64,000 nt of DNA from the NCBI RefSeq assembly GCF_031582965.1, contig NZ_CP134049.1, forward strand, positions 868,001-932,000, read 5' to 3'. The translations under genes were made by a program, and so were the position numbers. Each line of letters begins with the position of its first letter. The first letter of the stretch is position 1. Shown here piece by piece: positions 17,882 through 26,837 of the stretch. The DNA is from Bacillus sp. NEB1478. Its GTDB lineage: Bacteria > Bacillota > Bacilli > Bacillales > Fictibacillaceae. The notes beneath the pieces were generated by a model. It made no database searches, had not been told where the DNA came from, and saw nothing but the letters and a program-made list of their open reading frames with translations.

Positions 17882-19183
17882 TTAGTAAATATATGGTCTA
17901 GGGTTAATTGCGTTTGATTTAGCTTGGTTCCATTCTCCACGATGCAATTCGAAGTGCAAGTGCTGACCAAAAGAATGACCTGTATTACCTTGGTAGCCTA
18001 GCAGCTGACCTTGAGAAACGGTTTGGCCGGAGCTTACGGTTCTCATTGTCATATGTGCGTAGACTGTTGTATATAATTGTCCATTAATATATGAACTAAG
18101 GAATACAACATTTCCGTAACTAGATGATTTGTAAGATCTAGAAACAGTACCGGAAGCTGAAGCTACAACTGGAACATTGCTGCCGTGTTTTGAAATATCC
18201 ATACCCTCGTGCATACCCATGCTTCTGTTTCCGAATTCAGAAGTTACAATTCCTTGTGTAGGCTTTATGAAATCGCGATGCCCGCTATAAGAAGGAGCAG
18301 GAGCGGGTTCTGGTCGTGGTGCTGGTGATGAACTAGAATTACTGCTCTTGGCTCTTGCAGCTGCTTCTGCTTCTGCCTTTGCTTTCGCTGCAGCAGCGGC
18401 CGCAGCAGCTTCGCGTTTTTTACGTTCTTCTTCTTCGCGTTTTGCACGAGCAATTTCTGCTTTGATCGTTGCTTCTTGGGCAGCTAATAGTTCATTTTGT
18501 TCTTGAAGATTCATCATATCTTCATGAATATGATTCTCTTCTTCTTTTAAACTAGCAAGCAATGTATCTTTTTGTTTCTTTTGGCTGTTTAATTGCTGAT
18601 TAAGTCCTTCTAATTCCTTTAATTCCTGGCTGAGGGAAGTAAGTTCACTTTCCACTTTTCCTTTTTTCTCTTCTACTGCCATTTTATCTTTTCTATGTTC
18701 TTCAAGAATTGTTTTATCTTGTTCAGCGATCACATTAAGAGCGAATACACGCTCAATAAAATCACCGAAATCTTTAGAACCTAATAAAACATCTAGATAA
18801 GAAACGGCTCCACCGCTTTCATACATCGAAGTAACTCGTTCTTTAAGCAGTTTGTCTCGCTCAGCAATTCTCTTTTCAAGAACGCTGATTTCTTTTTTTA
18901 GATTTTCGATATTCGCTTTTGTTTGTTCAATTGATCGTTGTTTGTTGTTAATATCTTGTGCAGTTTTCTGGATAGAACTTTGTAACGCTTCAATCTGTTC
19001 TAGTGTCGTATCTTGTTGACCGTGGTTTTCGTTAAGTTCATTTTCTTTCTTGTTTTGATCTGATTTATTTTGTTCTTGCTTTTGTTTTATTTCTGACAAT
19101 GATTCCGCCGAAGCAGAGTAAGTAGTATATGTTTGAAATGCTAGGCTAAGAGATAATGTAGCCATGACAAGCTTACGTTTCAA
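17882..19183 (-). CDS. Secreted coiled-coil murein hydrolase, M23 peptidase
   Basis: 433-aa exported protein. A signal peptide ends near residue 27 (YSASAES). Residues 28-270 form a long coiled coil of the PcsB/CwlO N-terminal type, which in relatives is the arm controlled by FtsEX, then an Ala/Lys tract and a Ser/Pro linker. Residues about 310-433 are an M23 (LytM) peptidase: HEGMDI holds the first Zn ligands and HLHFELH the catalytic and Zn His. It is expected to cut peptide cross-links. TTG start at 19183 behind AAGGAGGAG. Confidence 0.9.
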   Translation of the reverse strand: MKRKLVMATLSLSLAFQTYTTYSASAESLSEIKQKQEQNKSDQNKKENELNENHGQQDTTLEQIEALQSSIQKTAQDINNKQRSIEQTKANIENLKKEISVLEKRIAERDKLLKERVTSMYESGGAVSYLDVLLGSKDFGDFIERVFALNVIAEQDKTILEEHRKDKMAVEEKKGKVESELTSLSQELKELEGLNQQLNSQKKQKDTLLASLKEEENHIHEDMMNLQEQNELLAAQEATIKAEIARAKREEEERKKREAAAAAAAAKAKAEAEAAARAKSSNSSSSPAPRPEPAPAPSYSGHRDFIKPTQGIVTSEFGNRSMGMHEGMDISKHGSNVPVVASASGTVSRSYKSSSYGNVVFLSSYINGQLYTTVYAHMTMRTVSSGQTVSQGQLLGYQGNTGHSFGQHLHFELHRGEWNQAKSNAINPRPYIY

Positions 19184-19434
19184 AATGGTACTCCTCCTTA
19201 AAAGTGTAAATGTTACCAATTTCACAGTACAAAAAAGATTATAACATTGTTTTTACGTCAATTATCGCGAAATAATATTACATTTATATTTCAAATTATT
19301 ACAATAAAAAACACAATTCGACTGCCAGAAGGGAATAAATGTATTTTAATGGAATTAAAGTGGTATATTTAGATTAGTAGATTAACAAAAAAAAGTAGGT
19401 TATTGAATATAAGAAATATTACATGAAAAATAAG

Positions 19435-19461
19435 TGAATCATTTTTTTATCATCAACCGTC
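19435..19461 (+). promoter_or_regulatory. Possible autoregulated ECF promoter
   Basis: TGAATC, 17 bases, then CGTC followed by TAAA, 40 bases before the sigma gene; ECF operons are usually autoregulated through such elements. The 316-base gap 19184-19499 otherwise holds only the promoter of the hydrolase gene (extended -10 TGTTATAAT on the minus strand near 19240). Confidence 0.4.
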
Positions 19462-19499
19462 TAAAAATTGAATAGGTAAGAGTGGAAGGAGGAGAGGAC

Positions 19500-20051
19500 T
19501 TGAAACACTTTTCAAAAATGAATGTTCATGAAACGGAATGGAAGAATCTTTCGCAAGATGAATGGCTCATTCAAATTATGGACCTTTATCAGGATAAGGT
19601 AATAAAGCTGGCTTATACGTATGTCAAAGACCGTAAACTGGCAGAAGATTTGGCTCAAGAAGTGTTTGTAAAATGCTTTATACATAAAGAAGGATTCCGA
19701 AATGAGTCCTCTGTAAAAACATGGGTTTATGCCATAACCATCAATCTTTGTAAGGACTATTTAAGAAGTGGCTGGAAAAAATATATTCAAGTCATCGATC
19801 GGTTTGGAAAGTCAAAACATTCCTCATCCTTATCACCTGAACTTACAATCGTGCAGAAAAGTGAGCATGAAGCATTGGCTGATGAAGTGCTGAAACTCCC
19901 ATTGAAATATAGAGAGGTTATCCTTTTGTATTATTTTAAAGAACTTTCCGTCCAGGAAATTAGTGAAGTTCTTTATAAAAAAGAACCGACAATCCGGACT
20001 CTGCTTCAGCGGGGACGAGAGATGCTAAAACGAAAACTGGAAAAGAGGTGA
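19500..20051 (+). CDS. ECF-type RNA polymerase sigma factor
   Basis: 183-aa sigma-70 family protein with region 2 (DLYQDKVIKLAYTYVKDRKL, AEDLAQEVFVKCF, VKTWVYAITINLCKDYLR) and region 4 (LPLKYREVILLYYFKELSVQ, IRTLLQRGREMLKRKLE). The TTG at 19500 sits behind GGAAGGAGGAG; the GTG at 19482 would include the binding site in the gene. The next gene begins 6 bases after the stop and encodes a likely membrane anti-sigma. I cannot assign it to SigM, SigV, SigW or SigX. Confidence 0.9.
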   Translation: MKHFSKMNVHETEWKNLSQDEWLIQIMDLYQDKVIKLAYTYVKDRKLAEDLAQEVFVKCFIHKEGFRNESSVKTWVYAITINLCKDYLRSGWKKYIQVIDRFGKSKHSSSLSPELTIVQKSEHEALADEVLKLPLKYREVILLYYFKELSVQEISEVLYKKEPTIRTLLQRGREMLKRKLEKR

Positions 20052-20057
20052 TGAAAC

Positions 20058-20741
20058 ATGGAAGATCCATTAAAACAACTGCCGGAAATATTGAATCATG
20101 GACGCCTTAAATCCATTACTTTTAAAGAAGAACACAGGCAGCAAGTTCTCCAAAAGGCAAGGGATCTCCATAGACCGCCTGCGCCTAAAAGCTGGTTTTA
20201 CCACTGGTTTCATCAAAGTTTGAGTTTAGCTCTCGGGGTTGCATGCATCATTATATTTGTTCAATTCATTCAGGATTTCCCGAAGACTTCAAATAAAGAT
20301 ATTGAGAAAGCTGCAGAAGAGGCTCTAGAAGTTCCATATGCAAATCATGCAATTTTAACAAAAGTAAGACACGATATGAGGCTTCAGCATAATATCCAAA
20401 GCACGGTAGCGAGTCAGAGCGGTGATACGTTAACTGTATATCTCGTTTATCCAGATGATTTATCAGCGAATGAACAGTTCGCTTTAACAAAAACTTATTT
20501 AAAAGAAGTATCGCATCTTACTTTAAATGAGCCCTATGGAGCACAAAGTTATTTGGGCGAGCTCTGGAATTATGTTAATGTAAAAGTCTATACGACAACA
20601 TCAAATGATCAGAGCCTGGCAGCAAGATTAAATATTGCACTCAATTATGACTGGGTAGGCACGATTGACTCACAGAATGGAAAACTAAAGTGGGAAAAAA
20701 TTTCAGATGATGTTCCTTATGAAAAAGGAATTTTGAATTAA
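20058..20741 (+). CDS. Probable membrane anti-sigma factor
   Basis: 227-aa protein with a cytoplasmic N-terminus of about 50 residues (LKSITFKEEHRQQVLQKARD), one transmembrane helix (LSLALGVACIIIFVQFIQDF, about 54-73) and an extracytoplasmic domain of about 150 residues. The architecture and position directly after the sigma gene make anti-sigma function likely; there is no HxxxCxxC zinc motif. The outer domain may sense the signal. AAGAGGTGATG spans the gap between the genes. Confidence 0.7.
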   Translation: MEDPLKQLPEILNHGRLKSITFKEEHRQQVLQKARDLHRPPAPKSWFYHWFHQSLSLALGVACIIIFVQFIQDFPKTSNKDIEKAAEEALEVPYANHAILTKVRHDMRLQHNIQSTVASQSGDTLTVYLVYPDDLSANEQFALTKTYLKEVSHLTLNEPYGAQSYLGELWNYVNVKVYTTTSNDQSLAARLNIALNYDWVGTIDSQNGKLKWEKISDDVPYEKGILN

Positions 20742-20784
20742 GTATAGAAAATAGGCAGGAAACCAACATAGCGGAGAGAGTCAT

Positions 20785-21546
20785 ATGAAACATACACAAC
20801 TTACCTTCTTTACAAGTGTAGGAGCACAAAAACCAAATAGCATACGGAACAAAGAAACTCCATGTCCATTTTGCCGCATTGATCAGTTAGAAGAAGTGCT
20901 TGATCAAGAGGGATCGATCATTCTTGTGAAAAACAAATACACGGTGCTCGATCATGCATTTCAAACCGTTTTAATAGAGACGGATGAATGTGAAGGAGAG
21001 TTGTCATCTTATTCCAAAGAACATTTATACAGACTTCTGAATTTTGGTTTGAAGCATTGGCATCAGATGATGAATAGCGGAAATTACCGGTCGGTTATGT
21101 TTTTTAAAAACCATGGACCATTATCAGGCGGGACGATTCGCCATCCGCATATGCAGATTATCGGACTAAATGAAGTGGATTGCCTGCATAATTTTTCAGA
21201 AAGCCAATTTGAAGGAATTCCAATATTGGAAGCAGCCGGAGTAAGGTTTACCGTTTCCACTGAGCCACGAGTAGGGTTTTATGAACTGAATGTCGTCTGG
21301 GAAAATGATGCTGAACTTTCACTGTTTGCAGATTGTATTCAAAATGCCGCCCATTTTATACTTCATCATTTTAGCAAGAACAGCACAAGTTATAATTTGT
21401 TCTTCTATCAAAAGCATGAAAAAACGTATTGCAAAATTATGCCTCGTTATATTACATCACCGCTCTATATGGGGTACGGTGTACAGCAAGTAGCAAATAA
21501 CGTGGATATGATTGCGCAAAAAATCAGAGATATCTATTATTCATAA
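20785..21546 (+). CDS. GalT/HIT-like protein, DUF4931 family
   Basis: 253-aa protein with CPFCR (residues about 27-31), resembling a zinc-binding pair, and the nucleotidyl-transferase type motif GGTIRHPHMQI at about 119-129, in which the HxH pair of GalT-like enzymes is recognisable. Relatives are annotated as DUF4931 or galactose-1-phosphate uridylyltransferase-like. The true substrate is unknown. GGAGAG precedes the ATG. Confidence 0.75.
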   Translation: MKHTQLTFFTSVGAQKPNSIRNKETPCPFCRIDQLEEVLDQEGSIILVKNKYTVLDHAFQTVLIETDECEGELSSYSKEHLYRLLNFGLKHWHQMMNSGNYRSVMFFKNHGPLSGGTIRHPHMQIIGLNEVDCLHNFSESQFEGIPILEAAGVRFTVSTEPRVGFYELNVVWENDAELSLFADCIQNAAHFILHHFSKNSTSYNLFFYQKHEKTYCKIMPRYITSPLYMGYGVQQVANNVDMIAQKIRDIYYS

Positions 21547-21552
21547 CGTGAA

Positions 21553-21587
21553 AAAAAGCTGGCTCATTATTCTTGAGCCAGCTTTTT
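21553..21587. terminator. Bidirectional terminator
   Basis: AAAAAGCTGGCTCA / TGAGCCAGCTTTTT perfect 14-bp stem, overlapping the 3' end of the convergent rocB gene. Confidence 0.85.
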
Positions 21588-23210
21588 ATAGTTTTCAAAT
21601 AAAGATTCCATCGCAAAAATGATAAGCGGGTGTGTTTCTTCTATTGTACGGTTTATTTCAAGACGTTCTGTCCATTGATGTGCGTCCTTTCCCATGGGAC
21701 CAATGTTTAATACAGGAACATCAAGCGCTCTCATATCTTCGAACGGGACATGATAGCGTGATCCCAGCAAAGGGAAATTGGCTGTAAAAGAAGATAGGTC
21801 TTGAGCTTCCCCTTTAAAACATACATAGCTTAAATCGGAAAGACCGCTAAAATAATGAACTTGATTTACATTGTTTTTAAAATGATTCTTAGTATGGTCG
21901 ATCACTTGATCTGTTGTCATTTGAATCAAAGGGTGGTCACTCGAACAAACAGCAGGATAAAATGGCGGCGTGTAGAACAGAACCGTCATGGGTGCTAAAT
22001 CCTTACAGATGCTTGCCAGCTCATAGACATATTGAATCGTAAGTTCCCTTTCATCCGCATTCGGATTGCTGGACTGCAGCATGTTTTCACGCCGGTCGAG
22101 TTCTTCTTGTCCGTACTTTTCTACCGCATGTTCATAAAGCTCATTAAACGTAATGACATTGATTTTCTCTTTTTTCGGTGTGAACGGAACTATTTTAGAG
22201 AATGACTGACTCCTTTTATAAAGGTGGTCTTCTAAGCGATTTGCCGCCTGCTGTGCACTTTTAAAAAGCATATCGGTAATTTCAGCTAAAGGTCTGTTAA
22301 ACATCATAATGTTAAATAGAGTTACAGCTGCATGTGGAATTTGAACCGAGTAATGGTCTTTTAAATCTTTTTGGATGAGATTAGTAGGGACTGGAGTTGC
22401 TTCATCACCAAACTTCTCACAATAATTGATATTCCATTCTAACTCTTGTGTAATCTCGGCGACCATAGCATTTGCGTTCAAGCCTGCAAAAGGCTCGCCA
22501 ACATGTGTCTCTTTACCGAAACATAAAAAGCCAGGTAAAATCTTTCCGGTTGAGCCGGTATACATATAGTGAGAGGTGTCACCAGGGTATTTGGTAAAGC
22601 TAGGCTCTCCATTTAAGCACGTAATGTAATGAATACCGTACTCTTCCTGCAACTGTCTTAAAACACTGACCCCGGCAAGCATTCCTGCTGAATGAACTTC
22701 TTCATCGGGAACAGAGATCATGAGAACATTGCCCTTAAAATGTCCTGTTGCTGCTTTTTCAATCATTGATAAATGAAGAGCTACTCCGGCTTTCATATCC
22801 ATGGTACCGCGGCCGAACAGCCACTCTCCGTTTTTAATATCTTCTTGCACGAAAGGGTGCAGTAAATCTATATTGGCATTTATTTTTTCGGTTAATTCAT
22901 CGGGTCGGAATGCTAAGTGCTTCCACTCTCCAAAGTCTTCTACAGGTACAACATCAAAGTGGCTTAACAGAATAATAGTCTCTTTAACAGAAGGATCATT
23001 CTGCACAAATGCTGTAACAAGCTTCCTCCCGTCAGGAGTTGGATGATGCCGTACATGCTCAGGGTGCTCCGTGAAATAATCCAGTGATGAGAGGATGTGA
23101 TAAAGATGCTCAGCCATCAGCATTTCACCATTTTGGTGTGTGATACTTGGGATGGAAACGAGGTCTTTTACTAGATTTGTATAACCCTCTTTGGTTTGCC
23201 ATTTAAACAT
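21567..23210 (-). CDS. rocB: M20-family peptidase, RocB type
   Basis: 547-aa zinc amidohydrolase of the M20 family in its long RocB form (arginine utilisation protein, about 560 aa in B. subtilis). Metal and catalytic motifs: SHFDVVPVEDFGEW (first His-Asp), GRGTMDMKAG (bridging Asp) and PDEEVHSAG (Glu-Glu); the C-terminal His lies in the KDAHQWTER segment. The reaction in arginine catabolism is not proven. AGGAGG precedes the ATG. It stands alone; no other roc genes are near. Confidence 0.85.
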   Translation of the reverse strand: MFKWQTKEGYTNLVKDLVSIPSITHQNGEMLMAEHLYHILSSLDYFTEHPEHVRHHPTPDGRKLVTAFVQNDPSVKETIILLSHFDVVPVEDFGEWKHLAFRPDELTEKINANIDLLHPFVQEDIKNGEWLFGRGTMDMKAGVALHLSMIEKAATGHFKGNVLMISVPDEEVHSAGMLAGVSVLRQLQEEYGIHYITCLNGEPSFTKYPGDTSHYMYTGSTGKILPGFLCFGKETHVGEPFAGLNANAMVAEITQELEWNINYCEKFGDEATPVPTNLIQKDLKDHYSVQIPHAAVTLFNIMMFNRPLAEITDMLFKSAQQAANRLEDHLYKRSQSFSKIVPFTPKKEKINVITFNELYEHAVEKYGQEELDRRENMLQSSNPNADERELTIQYVYELASICKDLAPMTVLFYTPPFYPAVCSSDHPLIQMTTDQVIDHTKNHFKNNVNQVHYFSGLSDLSYVCFKGEAQDLSSFTANFPLLGSRYHVPFEDMRALDVPVLNIGPMGKDAHQWTERLEINRTIEETHPLIIFAMESLFENYKKLAQE

Positions 23211-23317
23211 ATGTATCCCTCCTAGTTGTCCGCTTTTGATACTATACGATTCTTTCCCGTTAATTCCTCTTTTTAAAGATGGCTCTTTTCGTAAATATCC
23301 TGCTATTTGGTAGATTT

Positions 23318-23370
23318 GTACTTCAGGATGTTGCTATCCGCGGGGTGGGCAGTGAGAGTCCACAGCGCAT
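23318..23370. repeat. Remnant of the GGCTCT-type MITE core
   Basis: TTCAGGATGTTGCTATCCGC followed by GGGGTGGGCAGTGAG matches, with substitutions, the segment of the 55.9-kb element that carries CAGGATGCTCGCTTTCCGCG. No terminal repeats are left. Confidence 0.45.
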
Positions 23371-23405
23371 TTTAGAAGACAGTTTTTTAAATGTAATGGA
23401 ATGTA

Positions 23406-23435
23406 TTGACAGTCATGAAGAATGCGTGATATAAG
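23406..23435 (+). promoter_or_regulatory. SigA promoter of the ABC exporter operon
   Basis: TTGACA at 23406, 18 bases, TATAAG at 23430 with an upstream TG. Start of transcription is expected near 23442. Confidence 0.65.
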
Positions 23436-23442
23436 TGTATTA

Positions 23443-23463
23443 TATTAATTAGTACAATTAATA
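23443..23463. promoter_or_regulatory. Perfect inverted repeat at the transcription start, operator candidate
   Basis: TATTAATT-AGTAC-AATTAATA: two 8-bp arms around a 5-bp centre, placed directly after the -10 of the exporter promoter. This position fits a repressor site, for example a GntR/YtrA-type regulator, but no regulator gene is nearby. Confidence 0.45.
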
Positions 23464-23480
23464 CATAAAGGGGTGTTCAC

Positions 23481-24185
23481 ATGATTTCTGTAAAAAATTT
23501 ATCTTATGCCTTTAAGATAGGGAAAAAAGGAAAAGAAAATATTGTCCCTGTGCTTCACGATATAAACCTGCATGTTGCACAAGGCGAAATTGTTGCAGTC
23601 GTAGGAAGAAGCGGCTCTGGAAAATCGACCCTATTAAACTTGATTTCTGGATTTATTCAGCCGGAGGTCGGTTCTATTCAAATAGATGGCACGAAAGTAA
23701 GCGGGCTTTCAGAATCGAAGTGGGCAGAGTTTCGCCTGAATCACCTAGGCTTCATCTTTCAGAGTTTTCAATTAATCCCTTCCATGACAGCATTTGAAAA
23801 TGTTGAATTTCCACTTGTCTTACAAGGAATAGGAGAAAAAGAACGAAAAGAAAGAACGATCGAGATGCTAAAGCGCGTTGGACTGGAATCTTATCAAACT
23901 CATTACCCAGGAGAACTTTCAGGCGGACAGCAGCAGCGTGTCAGTATTGCGCGAGCGCTTATTTTGAACCCTCCTTTAATTTTGGCAGATGAACCAACAG
24001 GCAGTCTGGATTCAGAAAATGAAAAAGAACTTTTAGCGTTTATAAAAGAGCTGAATAGAAAATACGGAATTACTTTTTTAATGATCACTCATGATCATGA
24101 AGTGGCTTCGATCGCACATCGAAAAGTAGAAATCGTTGATGGTTACTTACAAGAAGGGAGAAAACTTCATGAAGTTCAAAGATAA
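23481..24185 (+). CDS. ABC transporter ATP-binding protein, MacB/LolD type
   Basis: 234-aa ATPase with Walker A VVGRSGSGKST, the ABC signature ELSGGQQQRVSIARAL, Walker B ILADEPTGSLD and the H-loop MITHDHE. It works with the FtsX-type permease encoded by the next gene, overlapping by 17 bases. Such pairs export peptides or lipoproteins or act in antimicrobial resistance. AAAGGGGTG precedes the ATG. Confidence 0.92.
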   Translation: MISVKNLSYAFKIGKKGKENIVPVLHDINLHVAQGEIVAVVGRSGSGKSTLLNLISGFIQPEVGSIQIDGTKVSGLSESKWAEFRLNHLGFIFQSFQLIPSMTAFENVEFPLVLQGIGEKERKERTIEMLKRVGLESYQTHYPGELSGGQQQRVSIARALILNPPLILADEPTGSLDSENEKELLAFIKELNRKYGITFLMITHDHEVASIAHRKVEIVDGYLQEGRKLHEVQR

Positions 24186-25488
24186 ACATCGATTTGTAAG
24201 AAGCAATATGAAGAAAAATAAAACCCGTGTATGGATGACGATTATAGCTTCCACAATCGGCTGTGCCTTTCTAATTATGCTCGCCTCAGTCGGATTTGCT
24301 GTACATAAATCAGCAATTGACAGTGTCATGGAGTTTAGAATGGTTAACGAAATTACGGTTAATAAAGAAGATGGACAGATGAATGAAAATGATGTTAAAA
24401 AGCTTGAGAAAATTAAAGATGTTAAAGCTGTTACGCGCAAAAAATATACCCCGGCCGACCGTCTATCAATTGAAGACTATCAAATCATGACAAGTGTCAT
24501 GAGTGCACATATGCCTTCAGAAAAGAAAGCAGGATTCGAACTAGCTGAAGGAAGAATGCCTGCAAGTAAAAATGAAGTCGTTGTTGGTTATCAGTTTGCG
24601 CAGGAATTAAAAAAGACTCCACCTAAAGATTTTGCGAAGGGTCTTAGTGAGAAAGAAACTCAAAAAAAGCTAAAAGAGTACTCCTATAAAGGAGATATTT
24701 TAAACCAAACACTTACTTATCATTTGAAGAGCCAGGACAGCGAAACGAAGTCATCAACTCCTGAAAAGACACTTGTAGTTAAAGTAGTCGGGATCGGCAA
24801 AAAACCGACAAAAGAATGGGTAAGCGATAACACAGTTTTTATTACTGATGATCTGCACAATGAAGTTATCTCCCTATTAGGCACAGAGGGAGCAGAATCC
24901 GGATCAGCCGAGGAAGTTAAGTCTTATGATGAGGTAAAAGTTTATACATCAACAGCAGAAGATGTGAAAGAAGTCACAGATAAAATTGAAAAAATGGATT
25001 ACCAAACGTATTCCATTATCAAAGAATTAAAGGAGATGAACGTTTACTTCACGCTCTTTAAAGCAGGGCTAATCTTGATTGGTGCTATTGCTGTTTTAAT
25101 CGCCTCGATCGGTATTTTTAATACGATGACAATGGCAGTAACCGAGCGCTCACAAGACATTGGAATTATGAAAGCAATCGGAGCGACCCCAAAAACAATT
25201 AAAAGAATCTTTCTTTTGGAAAGCGGTTATATCGGTTTGTGGGGAGTTGCCCTCGGTACGATCTTGGCTTATATCATAAGTTACAGTGTAAACTTCGTAT
25301 TCCCGATTATTATTGAACAGTTCATGCACGAAACAGCACCTGAAGGATTCATGCTTTCTTACATTCCATGGAGTTTAACAGTAATATCCGTTACGATCTG
25401 TATGGGAGTCACACTGCTGTCCGGCTGGAGACCAGCAGCTAAGGCGACAACTGTTGATGTATTAATGGCTCTTCGCAGAGACGTGTAA
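24169..25488 (+). CDS. ABC transporter permease, MacB/FtsX type
   Basis: 439-aa protein with one N-terminal helix (ASTIGCAFLIMLASVGFAVH), a large extracytoplasmic domain (about 45-280, MacB periplasmic-core-like), and three C-terminal helices in the FtsX fold with the motif ERSQDIGIMKAIGATPKTI. This is mechanotransmission-type architecture. The ATG at 24169 follows AGAAGGGAG and lies inside the end of the ATPase gene. No third component gene follows. Confidence 0.9.
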   Translation: MKFKDKHRFVRSNMKKNKTRVWMTIIASTIGCAFLIMLASVGFAVHKSAIDSVMEFRMVNEITVNKEDGQMNENDVKKLEKIKDVKAVTRKKYTPADRLSIEDYQIMTSVMSAHMPSEKKAGFELAEGRMPASKNEVVVGYQFAQELKKTPPKDFAKGLSEKETQKKLKEYSYKGDILNQTLTYHLKSQDSETKSSTPEKTLVVKVVGIGKKPTKEWVSDNTVFITDDLHNEVISLLGTEGAESGSAEEVKSYDEVKVYTSTAEDVKEVTDKIEKMDYQTYSIIKELKEMNVYFTLFKAGLILIGAIAVLIASIGIFNTMTMAVTERSQDIGIMKAIGATPKTIKRIFLLESGYIGLWGVALGTILAYIISYSVNFVFPIIIEQFMHETAPEGFMLSYIPWSLTVISVTICMGVTLLSGWRPAAKATTVDVLMALRRDV

Positions 25489-25490
25489 AT

Positions 25491-25612
25491 AAGTTAATTG
25501 ATAAGCATCGAATCTCTGCGTCAACTTAGGGTCTGTGGTACTCACGTATGAAGAATACGATCCGTGTCCTCGACCCGTTGTTTCCTTGACCTTCTTGCTT
25601 CTGAATTAACTT
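25491..25612. repeat. Repeat element with inverted ends, CTGCGTCA family, copy 1
   Basis: Ends AAGTTAATTGATAAGCA and, in reverse complement, AAGTTAATTCAGAAGCA (15 of 17 alike). Inside lie CTGCGTCAACT and GGTACTCACGTATGAA. The segment from TTGATAAGCATCGAATCTCT to CTGCGTCAACT recurs identically at about 25624. Confidence 0.65.
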
Positions 25613-25619
25613 TTATGGA

Positions 25620-25760
25620 AGGTTGATAAGCATCGAATCTCTGCGTCAACTACTGTGCTCCTGCGGTTACTCGTCGCAACTCGAAGTTTTGGGGCAAGAT
25701 TTGCTCGTTGGTACTCACGTGTGAAAATTTTTGCTCGGTTGAACGATATAATGAAAAATC
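25620..25760. repeat. Repeat element, CTGCGTCA family, copy 2
   Basis: Begins with the same block TTGATAAGCATCGAATCTCT plus GCGTCAACT as copy 1 and shares GGTACTCACGTRTGAA, but has a different middle part (GTGCTCCTGCGGTTACTCGT). Together with copy 1 and the array after it this fills the 656-base gap 25489-26144, in which I see no gene. Confidence 0.6.
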
Positions 25761-25860
25761 TGGATTTAAGTTGAAAAACTGTATGCAAAACATCCTTTCA
25801 CAAACGGTAGAACCTGATTTTCTTCGTGAGAAAAACACAATCAGGTTATGAAAACCTAAA

Positions 25861-25976
25861 TTAAACAAAATGGATATCTATCAAGCAAAAATAAGAGCTT
25901 ATCAAACAAAAATGGATATCTATCAAACAAAAATAAGAGTCTTTCAAACAAAAACGGAGTTTCTTCAAACAAAAAT
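25861..25976. repeat. Phased intergenic array C (TCAAACAAAAA, six units)
   Basis: TCAAACAAAAA or a one- to two-base variant begins at 25861, 25881, 25902, 25923, 25944 and 25965: spacings 20, 21, 21, 21, 21. Spacers alternate (GGATATCTA, ATAAGAG, GGATATCTA, ATAAGAG), so there is also a 41-42-bp higher-order repeat. Confidence 0.9.
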
Positions 25977-26144
25977 TTATCTATAAAAATTTAATGTCCG
26001 TCTTGAAAAGACACACCCGTATATTCCCGCCGAGAGGCTAGTCCTAAGGTATACATTACTTTGGCACCAAGCCTCTTTACCAAAATCCAAACAGGAAAGC
26101 AACTGATACAAATCGAATTGTTTTGTAAAAGGGGTGTCGCAATA

Positions 26145-26837
26145 ATGAATCAGAAACAAATCATCGCCATGGGCGGGGGCGGCTTTTCGATGGAACCCGA
26201 AAATAAAAGGCTCGATCGCTATATCCTTTCACAAAGTCGTGCTGAAAAACCGCATATTTGCTTTATACCAACAGCAAGTGGTGACTCAAAGGACTATATT
26301 GATCGATTTTATAAAGCGTTCGAAAATGAACACTGTACACCAAACCATATCTCGTTGTTCTCACCGCCACTTCATTTGGAAGAGTTCATTAAGAAACAGG
26401 ATATCTTTTACGTAGGTGGAGGCAATACAAAGAACCTCCTTGCGTTGTGGAGAGAATGGGAGCTAGATTCGTTATTAAAAGAAGCGTATGAAGACGGAAA
26501 AATTTTAGCGGGATTAAGCGCAGGCTCTCTTTGCTGGTTTGAAGAAGGGGTAACGGATTCATTTGGACCTCTGCGTGGCATTGAATGTTTAGGATGGCTG
26601 CCCGGAAGTCATTGTCCTCATTATGATGGGGAAGAAGAGCGAAGACCAGCATATCAGAAACTGATTAAAGAAGGGTTAAAAGCTGGATTTGCTGCAGATG
26701 ATGGTGCAGCACTGCATTTTATCGACGGAAAATTATTGAAATCGGTAAGTTCCAGCGAAAATGCGAAAGCCTACTATGTCCATTTGGTTGAAGGGAAAGT
26801 TGTTGAAAGCATGCTGGATACTCAATTTTTAAAATAA
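26145..26837 (+). CDS. Peptidase E-like serine dipeptidase (S51 family)
   Basis: 230-aa protein of the S51 family, Asp-specific dipeptidase/cyanophycinase-like (B. subtilis YgaJ type). The nucleophile is Ser125 in the elbow GLSAGS, preceded by YVGGGNTKNLL; the later segment GSHCPHYDGE carries candidate His and acidic residues. Cytoplasmic. The ATG at 26145 follows AAAGGGGTG; an in-frame start at 26061 would add an unrelated leader. Confidence 0.85.
   Translation: MNQKQIIAMGGGGFSMEPENKRLDRYILSQSRAEKPHICFIPTASGDSKDYIDRFYKAFENEHCTPNHISLFSPPLHLEEFIKKQDIFYVGGGNTKNLLALWREWELDSLLKEAYEDGKILAGLSAGSLCWFEEGVTDSFGPLRGIECLGWLPGSHCPHYDGEEERRPAYQKLIKEGLKAGFAADDGAALHFIDGKLLKSVSSSENAKAYYVHLVEGKVVESMLDTQFLK

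Noticed and set aside
25861-25976. CRISPR array.
   Set aside because: Words are only about 11 bases, spacers 10 bases and themselves repeated, and no cas genes are present.
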